Shown here in pieces: positions 23,457-33,020 of a stretch of 64,000 nt of DNA. The translations under genes and the position numbers were made by a program. Source of the DNA: Argopecten irradians (taxonomy: Eukaryota > Mollusca > Bivalvia > Pectinida > Pectinidae); NCBI RefSeq assembly GCF_041381155.1, contig NC_091140.1, positions 24,394,864 to 24,458,863 on the forward strand, read 5' to 3'. The first letter of the stretch is position 1. Every line of letters begins with the position of its first letter. The notes beneath the pieces are model-generated. The model searched no databases. It saw nothing but the letters and a program-made list of their open reading frames with translations, and had not been told where the DNA came from.

Positions 23457-25004
23457 ACGCATAGTATGTGTGGAACACGTGTACAAAATATACGTACACT
23501 GTACGTGTACATGGAAACACTGTGTGTTTTACTGGTGCATTTTTGATTATGAGCTTTTTTTCCAAGAGCCTGAAATATAGATAGAATACAAATGTAAATG
23601 TAAGTATTAAAAGTTCCGGTTCGACGATAATGATTGAAGTGCATTGTTTTACGGCAGACAAAACAAGACACCAAATATTTTTTGCATCAATATCTGTTGT
23701 GTCTTTAGTATTTATATAACTTGGCCTACCATGTACATGTATGTGTCTTTGTCTTTTCAAATAAAGATTTAGCTGAAACAATGTAGCGTTGTTTTCCAAA
23801 CATGATGTACGGCTTCAAACCAAATTATGATAAAAAAAACGTTTCTAATAATTGACCCCCGTTCCCCAGGAATTGGGGGTAGAGGGTGACAAACTGACAA
23901 ACATGTCTTTTTGGTTTGCCCCCCCCCCTCCCATTTTTGTCGACTTAAATGTTCTAAAAATGAGCGCATATTTAAAAGATAAAAAGGCGCTCGTGTACAT
24001 TTTTCATACTTCATTTAAGAAAACATTCAAGCACGTAATTGTTCAAACCTTTAATAATAAAAAATTGATAACACATGAACTAGACTAAAAATGTCCATCA
24101 AGGAATTCTGCTATTTCAAAAAATGTCTGAAAAGATTAATTTGTGTATATGTCTTAGCAAGACAATTAATTCATTATCATTTTGAATTACACAACAATGT
24201 GACGATGTTGTGTGCCGGTATGTTCAGATCGAACAGGGTTGCATAATGATATGACGTCATTCACAATTATCATTTTTAAATGCTGGTAACTTAAATTAGA
24301 AAAATTACCATGTTCATAACGCTTTAAAATCATCAAAATACATCGTAAAACTCATCTCAGCCATTCTCAAATGTAAAATTTTCATCGCGGGTCTCCCTCG
24401 AACAAACGAAACACCATAATGACTTGGCCTATTTGCGTACGAATTTTACCGATTTTTTTTTATCTAGACCCCTAACTCGTCTTGTAATGGTCACAGGCTA
24501 TCTAGTGTGTCCATATTGATATAAATGTAACCGGGTTGTGAACTGGGATCTAATCAATCAGAATTCATAGACAACCGGGTCGGGTTCACTAGTATTTATT
24601 CACAACTTGAACTGCCTGCATGTTGGTCCAGTTGGCCTAGTTCCATATACAGCAATGAATGTACGTATTTGCTTATTGATATAGTTGATATACATATAGA
24701 TATAGGATATAGGACCCTGAAACATATAAATTAAAGTACATTATATAGGATCGCTACCCTAAGTAACATTCAATACTAAACGTGTACACTAGACAAATTA
24801 TCCCTATCGAAATATCACAGTTATATACATGTAGATACAAATACATAAGTAAAACTCTATTAATTCCTATCAGTAAAGGTAGTTACCATTACCTTACAAC
24901 CATGCATTAGCATGATACATAAAGAGAAATATTGACCCTATACTCTATAAAAAATACTACTCTATATGTAAACATCATAGTTATACATAAAGCGTACAAT
25001 ATAC

Positions 25005-25085
25005 ACAAGGGGAGGTAATCCGCTTGTCAGGTAACAAGGGGAAGTAACCCACTTGTTACGAACAAGGGGAAATAATCCACTTGCA
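25005..25085 (+). repeat. Short tandem repeat of a GGGGARGTAAYCC motif
   Basis: Three units of 28-29 bp each begin ACAAGGGGA and contain a GTAAYCC or ATAATCC word and CACTTG or CGCTTG. Related GGGAGGTAACTC and GGGAAATAACTCC words occur singly at about 63,411 and 40,259. Such GGGAGGTAA words are common in mollusc repeats. The rest of 24,949-25,926 holds no gene that I can support. A C-rich stretch ending ACGCCCCTGTA at 25,664 resembles a lone hAT-type terminus. Confidence 0.8.
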
Positions 25086-25926
25086 CACTAACACCATTAA
25101 AACTAGTACACTATGGAAAATAGATATTATTCCGATATACACATAAATATACAAATTACACTGAGTTACATATTATAGCAAATTTGATAATATCTTAAAC
25201 TTTATTGGATCAATATACAAAGCATTTCTAACTATAATGTGTATGTAGCTTACCTCAACAATGGGTAAAGGGTCACTTATGACTATAATGTATGCAGCAG
25301 AATACCTGCAGACATCTACATGATTCCATTGAAAGATTTAAAAATAAATCAATCAGTAACAAGTATAAAACCATACACAATTACTTTTAAAAAACATACA
25401 CAAATTACACAGTTACTAAATTCAAACTGGATTTAGAGATATGACAAATGTGAGTTACAATCTAATTCAAATTGTACTCTATTCAAAATGTATACACTTT
25501 CTCAATAATAATTTGAATCAATCTACATTTCTTAATTACCTTTACTTTTGATACCAAAATCATATGTAAAAAGACATGTTTGCCCCCGTCCTGAGGAACG
25601 GGGAGGCAATTGCCCCCAGACCCCTTCCACCCCCACCCCCACCGACGCTTCCTACGCCCCTGTATCTACATTGCCAAGTAAAACAGCATACGTTCTCTGA
25701 AGCTTTAGAGTATTTGATGGAAATATGACAAGAAGTGAAAGGTATTTTAACCCGTTAATTATGTATATATTATACACGAATATAGGTGTACATAACTAGG
25801 GCTATAGAAGAAATGTCCATTAGACGGATAAAGACTATAACTAGACATTATAATTAAGGATATACAATGTATAGGGAATGTCAAATATTGATATACATAA
25901 TGATAAAAGAAATACACGTACTTACT

Positions 25927-26020
25927 TAGTCCGCTAAACATGTCTATATCATTATTATAAACTCTATATATGAGGCAAAAAATTAAAAGGCCTCATAATA
26001 TTGGTAAGTTTAGTGGACTA
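25927..26020. mobile_element. TA-flanked MITE, family GTCCGCTAAAC, copy 1
   Basis: Terminal inverted repeats GTCCGCTAAAC and GTTTAGTGGAC are flanked by TA on both sides. The 90-bp element has an inner AGGCAAAA-type stem (TGAGGCAAAA with GGCCTCA). Two further copies lie at 29,658-29,779 and 47,071-47,174. TA targets are typical of Tc1/mariner-related transposases. The neighbouring DNA to 27,685 has no gene that I can support. Confidence 0.88.
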
Positions 26021-27685
26021 GTACCTAATATCATGACAAATGAAAATAAAATGATGGTGGACGCAAGTATAAACCCATATAATATAATGAAAACTCTTCT
26101 TTATGGCCTCAAAAACCTGTACAGTATAGGATTATTTACACTTAGAAACTCTTCACAAAACTTCTGTATACGTTTCAACGTTTATCAGTCGATAACAAAT
26201 GATCATATTGCAAACAAATGTATATTAGACAGACTCAGATTGATATCAGGAGGGCCAAGAGATATCGTGACGTTTACCATTGATATCTTTACGTCCAATA
26301 TCTTTACGCTTCATGTTGAATTAACAGATGTCCAGTTTGGCATTCATGATACTCCACTATTTGTCGAACTGAATGCAATTTAAAATGAAATATATTTTCA
26401 TTTGATAACACTTGTATGAAAACATTCCAAGATATTATGTAATCTATAAAGAAAAAAATCAATATCGCTCAGGACGAAACAGCCATTTTCTGGTGATCCG
26501 ATTGCACCAAAAATTAATGACATCACATAAAAATAAGCTAATTCACTGATCATGTACCCCTGGAAAAATGTCAAATGCGCCTGGTAGGTATACATATTAG
26601 GGTTGCAGTGAAAAAGTATAATGAATATGTATATGAATGCTATAAAGCACCCTGGTAGTCATATAATTTCAAGATAGCAAATATTCATTATTTTGTAATC
26701 TTATTCTGTCTCAAAAATGTAGCATTATAAATACTTTCCTATAGCTTTAAAAAAATATCAAAATAACATGAAATTTAAAAAAGATCCTTAATACTCTCTG
26801 GTAAATACATGTAGCGGTATCGAAATAAATCGATTTCAGTACTTTCAGAGAAATAACAGAAATTTAAAGACGGACGGATGACGAGCAATGGAGGAAGGCT
26901 ATTTTCATAGCTCGCCAACCATTTTGCTGATGGTGAGTCAACAATATCAATTCAATAAAAGTATTTTGACGGGGTATCCATTGGAGTTGCATGAATGCGT
27001 GAATAACGACTACATGTACAATGGCGTAATATTCAGTTTTCGTAACTTTGGATGTGACTGTTACCCCTATAGTTCTAAGTGTGACCGATATCACTGTCAC
27101 AATTTCTAATTAAGCACCGTCTATGTTTCTCCACTAGCAGATATAATGAAGGAAATATTTTCTTTCGACAGTCATATATTACATATTAGTAAACGGGACG
27201 GTTTTGTGACACAAACATTTATTTATTTACAACTTTTAACAGTTTAATGAATAAAATGAGAACGATGTCCCTGCTGTCGAAAAATATTGTGTCGAGGTGT
27301 TTGCATTATCTGAGCTAGTTTGACGATATTTAATAGCTTCATAGAATCTCTAACAATACACTGTCTTTGACGCGCGATAGGTTTAGAAGATGCATTGCAG
27401 TTATTTTCATCTTGAAGCGGGCGTTTTTCATTGTTTTTGTGTGTCCGATATCACTTGCGATGACGTAGGTTGTCCCAATTGATACTACTTGTATATCACA
27501 GAGCACTTACCAAACTCTGTGATACATAATTCAGTGAGACATCAACATTACCTTGACCTGAAAGAAATTATTTTAAAACAAATGAAATTAAAACAATATA
27601 CATGTACAACCCATGTATCAATATACAATTCAATCAAATTAATAAAATACAAATTAACTAATTAATAGCGGAATAGTCCACTTTG

Positions 27686-28565
27686 CCACATACATCTCCT
27701 TCTTAAGAAAGACGTCCTCGTCTTTAACTTTTTTGCTCTGCACATGTAGGTTCCTGTTTTGCTCCTGTTATGACACATAGCAACGCATCAGCCACTCTAT
27801 TAGACGCTGTGTCGAATGTGCCATCCCGCGCCAATGTCCGTATAAAGTTGGCACGGGCCGGGTCAACCAATCGGACTCAGACCTAATACTTTTCTGTGAC
27901 ATGACAAATTCTCCTGTCCTTTGCCAAGTGGGAGGTTTTCTGTTGCGATTAGACCTCCTGGCTGGAACTGTGGACTCCGCTGCCCCATTTGCCTCGCTCT
28001 CGGATTCAGACTCTGCAGCGTCCTGACCATCCGTGATGCCGATACTGGAATCATTATCCTCATCTTGGGTTTGCTGGTCACTTTCCATTGTTTCATCAAC
28101 AGAAGGCTCTGGTGAGGATTTTTGGTTGTTGTCTTTGAGGGCAATTCCGTCTTGGCATCTTTCTAGGCAGTGGTTTTGGTGCACTCGGCTCCTCTGGTAT
28201 TCGAGGCGGAAGGGAACCAATAGGTAACAGGAGATTTCTATGAAGGGTCCTGATCCGGCCTTCTCCATTCTCCTGTTGTACCTCATATACAGGTATATCC
28301 TGGTTGGGTTGCGTGAGGACAATATAAACCTCGTCCTCCCAACGGTTTGCAATCTTATGCTTTCCATCCCATGCTACCCGTTTCACCATTACCCGGTCGC
28401 CTTCCTGTATTACAGCACCTCTTGTCTTTCTGTCATTGTACTTTTTCTGTTTTTCCTTGGATTTCTGCGTATGTTCAGAGGCTATCCTGTAGGCTTCTCT
28501 TACCCGTTCCCAAAGATTTCTTCCATAGTCAGATACTGACTGAGATTGTTGGTTAGTGTCCATCC
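27686..28565 (-). mobile_element. Ty3/Gypsy retroelement fossil, 3' end of pol
   Basis: The minus strand encodes the tail of a Metaviridae-type integrase, with the Lys/Gln-rich segment EHTQKSKEKQKKYND followed by a GDRVMVKR motif, a CTD that ends TLHRNLLLP, and a Ser/Glu-rich extension. This matches the region after the integrase core in Ty3/Gypsy elements. A purine-rich run at 27,695-27,704 followed by TGTATGTGG (minus strand) may mark the polypurine tract and the edge of a 3' LTR. No gag, protease, reverse transcriptase or integrase core is present, so the element is broken and mostly missing. Age is uncertain. Confidence 0.8.
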
Positions 28566-29198
28566 ACGCGTTAGCATAAAAAGAATAACAATAATTCCTT
28601 ATATTTACATTTCGACCGACAATTTCATTAAAAAGTAAGTGTTCAAATAAAATAAAACTCTGTTTTAGCCGGTCAATTGCTGAAATCCCGGAACAGCTGG
28701 CTTCAATTTGGCGGGAAATGTTGTCAAATTTAGAGAGTACACAAATTATATATAGTTCTACATTATATAACTTTATATTTTTTCGTCCCATTTATACAAT
28801 ATCTGTTCAGTATTTCATTTGCTGATTTATAATCTAAGATTTACATTACATTCATACATGCAGTATATTGAAGATTAGTCATACCGATACAATAGGCCTA
28901 ATCGGATGCGCATTCACACTACTTGCGGAAGTCGGTGTTCCGCTGTGTGTATTCTTGCGCGGCAACCACTGCGTTTGCGCAAGTGTTAACGATTTCGCAG
29001 TTGGTAAATATTGTAAAGAGAAAACGTAAATGTAAATATTTGCTGATGGACTTGGGCATCTTAACATCGGTTTTCGCGCAAGAAAATATTTTATCTAGAC
29101 CTACTTTTGCAGGAGAAGCTTCCTACTAGATTAGGCCTAGATCTAAACAGTGGTGGTTTAAAAAAAATGCAAATATTAGGCCTACGGCAGGGGCGTAG

Positions 29199-29294
29199 CT
29201 AGAACGAATAATCATACCATGCCTCCACTCCGGTTCCCGGCACCATCTGTCAGAAATCATCCGTCCGTCGTTAAGAGCTACGTCATCGCAGCTA
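29199..29294. mobile_element. 96-bp MITE, second copy of the unit C family
   Basis: This is the reverse-orientation match to 23,358-23,456. It is flanked by an exact 8-bp target duplication GGGCGTAG at 29,191-29,198 and 29,295-29,302. The target lies within the terminus of the surrounding hAT-like element, so this insertion is the younger of the two. Confidence 0.9.
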
Positions 29295-29657
29295 GGGCGT
29301 AGCTTGCTCTTTAAAAAAAATCGGGCTTGCACACAAAAAATCCTAGTATGAGCTATTTACGGTCTTGTAAAGTTAAAACATCTATGTCGATCCGTCAAAG
29401 TCTTGAATGTAATGTAAAATCAAAGTAAAAAAATAACCTAAACCTAGATGATTTTTCTAAAATTAATAATACTGAAATAATAAAAATATACCCGTGCAGG
29501 TTTTGCCGTTCGGAAATGGATTCCTTTAGACACAATTAACGACAAGATGGCTTTTCAAGGTTAAACCGAAAGACACGCAAACTCAAAGGACGACAGATGA
29601 AATATCGAAAAGTGACACTTCGCAAATTATAGTGACACAGAGAAGATTCTACTTAGA

Positions 29658-29779
29658 TAGACCGCTAAAACCTGTCTATATTATTAGTCTTTTTACATTT
29701 TTTGCCCAATAAAAAGTATATTTAGGCAAAAAATAATTCTAAAAAAAAACCTTATAAAATAGGCAGGTTTAGCGGACTA
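29658..29779. mobile_element. TA-flanked MITE, family GTCCGCTAAAC, copy 2
   Basis: The inverted ends are GACCGCTAAAACCTG and CAGGTTTAGCGGAC, with TA on both sides. The inside has the family's AGGCAAAA stem, facing a TTTTTGCCC arm. Confidence 0.88.
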
Positions 29780-30142
29780 GATTCTATTCAGTCATCTAAA
29801 TAGGAATAGGCCAACTTATCTAGATATGGGATTATTGTTCCAAAATCCCAACTCACAATAAATGTTGGAACGAAATAGAGAAATAAAACATCCCGTTAAG
29901 ATAGACTTTATGAAAACAAAATTTCGTGTACTGTATTTTTCTATCAGTGCGACTTTTATGCCTTACAATATAAGGCGCTGTTTTTATATTCATTCACTTT
30001 TTCCACATATATGTGTAATTCGTATAATTCGATTTTTACACACGAAAACATTCCGTAATGTAAAAAAGTTCCGTTCATCTATCCTCAAATCCCCTTCGAG
30101 TCACTCAAGATACATGTAGGACTTTTCATGAAATTTTCTTAA

Positions 30143-30570
30143 CAGAGCGCAGTAGTACTCGAAAACCTGGAATAAGCCGACACCGTTTGGTATCGGGCCA
30201 GGTCATCTCCAATTCAGACTGACCACCGAAAAGCACCACTAACCTTAGTCTATTCAACAAATTAATATTATACCTACCCAAATATAGCAATCCGTCGAGA
30301 TTATAGGTGATTTGCATACTACTAGAAAATGGCGACGACGACGAGGGAAATTTAAAGTTGCGGAAAAGAAACTACTGTGTTGACACAATCGAACGTGTAT
30401 GCATGATGAAATGGATGGCTATGAGAAGATAAATTATTCATTTTTTGAAAAGACCAAGGTAAGTGGCGATTCTCGGTGGTAATATTTTGTAAGTAGGCTG
30501 AATCGGAGATGACCTGGCCGATACCAACGGTGTCGGCTTATTCCAGGTTTTCGAGTACTACTGCGCTCTG
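30143..30570. mobile_element. Foldback element with long terminal inverted repeats
   Basis: The ends begin CAGAGCGCAGTAGTACTCGA and form inverted repeats of about 85-100 bp (30,143-30,226 and 30,471-30,570). The arms are nearly perfect and share a GCCGACACCG segment. The middle 240 bp is not repeated. No clear target duplication was found. The CAGAG start is hAT-like. Confidence 0.88.
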
Positions 30571-30827
30571 GCCCTAAACAAGACATCTATCTGTCATAAT
30601 GTCTAAGTCTGGTGTCAGGGCCAGAGTATCTCGGACTAGGCGGCCCCAAGACCCCTCACCTGGGCTAGCACATATAAAACCCTCTAGCTACGCCCATGTA
30701 CGGACAGATTTCTACAATTTTAAAAGCATTTTTATGAACTCTCGTTTTACTGACTCCGTGACTCTTGTGTATCGTTCAAGTCAGCAACATTGCCTACAGA
30801 AGCAAAAAAATGTGCCATGTCCCTGTG

Positions 30828-31405
30828 TATGGCGTGCCGAACGTTGCAAAAATTCAACAGGTAAAATAAAATGTGTAAAGAAAAAATTGTGTTGTAATAT
30901 ATCGTTATATGTGTTCAATATGTTTAATTTGTGTGTAAAAACAATGAATGTTTGTGTAATTTTTTTAAATATCTATATGTAAAAATTAAATTTTTGTTCA
31001 ATAATTTATTTGTGTGTGTGAAAAATATATTTGTGTGTAAAAATATATATTTATGTGTGATTTTCACACACAAACATAAAACAACATCACACACAAATAT
31101 ATTTTTACACGCAAACCATTTTTTCACACAAAAATATGAAAAAAATTACTCACAAATATATTTTTAACACACAGAAAGAAATTTTGTTCACACCAATATA
31201 AAACAAAATCACACACAAATATAAAACAAAATCACACACAAATATCTATTTTTACACAAAAACCATTTTTTTCACACACTAATATAAAAAAATACACACA
31301 AATATTTTTTCACGCACACAAATTAAAAATAATGAACACATATAACGATATAGTACAAACACATTTTTTTCGCACAATTGTTTTTGCAACGTTCGGCACG
31401 CCATA
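30828..31405. mobile_element. AT-rich TA-flanked MITE with internal CACACAAATA repeats
   Basis: Terminal inverted repeats of about 27 bp begin TGGCGTGCCGAACGTTGC and are flanked by TA at 30,828-30,829 and 31,404-31,405. Between them the left half is rich in TGTGTGTAAAA words and the right half in their complements, so nearly the whole 574-bp element can fold back. It has no coding capacity beyond low-complexity frames. Confidence 0.9.
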
Positions 31406-31898
31406 CCTGTGTGACGCAGTGTGTCGAAACTACGTTAGAACGTCTCAGTTACAAACAAATCATGAAGTCTAAACGGTGATAAGAAATACTATATAAAAGT
31501 CAATGAGTTTTGATTGACCTTTAATCAGTTGTTTAACTTGTATCAAGGCTAAAGGTTACATAAACCACCAGAACATTTCCGTTCCCATCACGTTACGACG
31601 ACTCTCTTGACTCGGAATTCAAGATGGCGACTTGAGCAGACGTATCGTCACTTCAGAGAGCCAAAATTATGTGAATACATGCTTACTAAGGCAGACATAG
31701 GTGATAAACTGTGATGAAGTGAGACATTTAGTTGTGGAAGGAACAGATAGAGGTAAAACTAGTCTGTGATGCTTACTGATTACCAGTTAAAAACACTTTG
31801 AATGACAAATCCATTGTGCGCGTAACGCTCCACTGACCGCCATTTTGCACAAACTTTAGTTAAGGCACGGACACTTGTGTGCCCTGATACTCCCAGAG

Positions 31899-32846
31899 AT
31901 GTCAAATGTTGAAAATACTTCCGATACAGACAATCCATATAAACGTAAATTTGAAACCTCTCCGAATGCCCCTGACCACCCTCGGCATTCTGATAGAACC
32001 TGCCATGCACGGTCTCTCTCTAACCCACTGATGACCAATAGAATCGATGTAGGTAAAGGAAAAATAGTGGACATGAATGCTATTATTCAATCAACACTCT
32101 CAGATCCTAATCTGATAAAGACAATAGCACCTGTATGGGCCCAAGCATTTGTACCTTACATGCAAGAAATAATCCAGACCATAATTAAAACCACCATGGA
32201 CGAGATTGTCAAGCCCTTGAAAGATAAGTTAGAATCCCAAGACAAGGTCATCGTAAAACTTACATCATGCAATGAATCACTCACAAAAAAATGTGTAGCC
32301 CTTGAGAATGACGTAAAGAAACTCAGCAATGATTTAACCAAGGCCACAACCCTCTTGGATGACAAGATCGAGGAACTCGAACAATATGGCCGCCGAAACA
32401 GTTTACGGTTCCATAATGTCGCACTTACCGCCGAAGAAAAGAAATTCTCAGATCCCAAAATTATTGAAATATGTACGTCAAAACTTGGTGTTAACATTGG
32501 AAGAGATGATATATATCGCTCCCATATTATTGGAAGGGAAAATAGAAATGGAAAGTACCAGATCATATGTCGCTTCAGAAGCTGGAATGTGAAAAATGAA
32601 GTCTTCAAAAATAAGCGCAGACTGAAAAACGATAGAGATAAAGTTTACTTAACAGAGGATCTAACCAAAAAACGTCAGTCGATTGTACAGCTACTGGGTA
32701 AAGCGAAATGGAAAAAAGAAATCGATTCCTTCTGGACAGCTGATGGAAGAATATTCAAGTTATCCCAATCTAGTGACAAAATACTAATTCAAAACATCCC
32801 CCACCTACTCCAGTTAGTCCCAGCACTTGGAACTGAGGAGGTATAG
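31899..32846 (+). CDS. LINE ORF1 protein, intact frame
   Basis: From the ATG at 31,899 this reads 315 codons. A coiled-coil region (about residues 85-165, with LEND, KKLSNDLTK and DDKIEELEQ heptad-like runs) is followed by QYGRRNSLRFHNV, the junction to the RRM-like fold of LINE ORF1 nucleic-acid chaperones. Next come a DDIYRSHIIGR segment and a basic RRLKNDRDKVYLTEDLTKKR segment. ORF1 proteins bind element RNA and form trimers. The frame has no stop, although the element around it is disrupted. The 300 bp upstream, including AAGATGGCGAC at 31,621, may be its 5' UTR. The next LINE piece on this strand is the ORF2 start at 36,982, beyond a minisatellite. Confidence 0.88.
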   Translation: MSNVENTSDTDNPYKRKFETSPNAPDHPRHSDRTCHARSLSNPLMTNRIDVGKGKIVDMNAIIQSTLSDPNLIKTIAPVWAQAFVPYMQEIIQTIIKTTMDEIVKPLKDKLESQDKVIVKLTSCNESLTKKCVALENDVKKLSNDLTKATTLLDDKIEELEQYGRRNSLRFHNVALTAEEKKFSDPKIIEICTSKLGVNIGRDDIYRSHIIGRENRNGKYQIICRFRSWNVKNEVFKNKRRLKNDRDKVYLTEDLTKKRQSIVQLLGKAKWKKEIDSFWTADGRIFKLSQSSDKILIQNIPHLLQLVPALGTEEV

Positions 32847-32910
32847 AAATGTGTCTAGGAACTAAATGATCAAATTTCAAAAATAAAAACTCGATAGTGT
32901 GAAGTATAAC

Positions 32911-33020
32911 AATTCCATGCATGTACTAAATTGTATTATAGCTACATCCTTATTTATTGTCATCTAAGTCATTGTGTCAATTAATATTATTATATATGTA
33001 CTTAGTGTTTGGTATCATAA
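32911..33020 (+). repeat. 110-bp leader segment of the minisatellite, first copy
   Basis: This stretch runs from AATTCCATGCATGTACT through CATTGTGTCAA to GTGTTTGGTAT and recurs at 35,692-35,800 in the same orientation. In each place it leads directly into 31-bp-type repeats, which suggests the array was built from two duplicated blocks. Confidence 0.85.

Larger units (their letters stand above)
21651..24948. repeat. Tandem segmental duplication, unit C (partial, more diverged)
   Basis: Unit C repeats the piggyBac remnant and the following 2 kb, then loses homology at about 24,940-24,948, close to where the AC-rich tract begins in A and B. It differs from A and B more often than they differ from each other. 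It also has a private 99-bp MITE at 23,358-23,456. It lacks the GT31 gene, the LINE fragment and the microsatellite. Confidence 0.9.
29188..30698. mobile_element. Probable hAT-like DNA element hosting three smaller elements
   Basis: The left end reads CAGGGGCGTAGC and the right end is an inverted match (GCTACGCCCATG). Both are directly flanked by TACGG. The CAGGGGCGTAGC word is a frequent hAT-type terminus. Inside lie the 96-bp MITE (29,199-29,294), a TA-flanked MITE (29,658-29,779) and a foldback element (30,143-30,570). No transposase frame was recognised. The pairing of the two ends is inferred. Confidence 0.6.

Noticed and set aside
25970-26383. 137-codon plus-strand frame
   Set aside because: Its first codons lie inside a MITE and no domain is recognisable. 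I treat it as chance.
27768-28791. Gypsy piece as an active retroelement
   Set aside because: Only the tail of pol is present, so it is a fossil.
28879-29129. Pair of overlapping frames in a CpG-richer patch
   Set aside because: No motif and no splice sites linked to a neighbouring exon.
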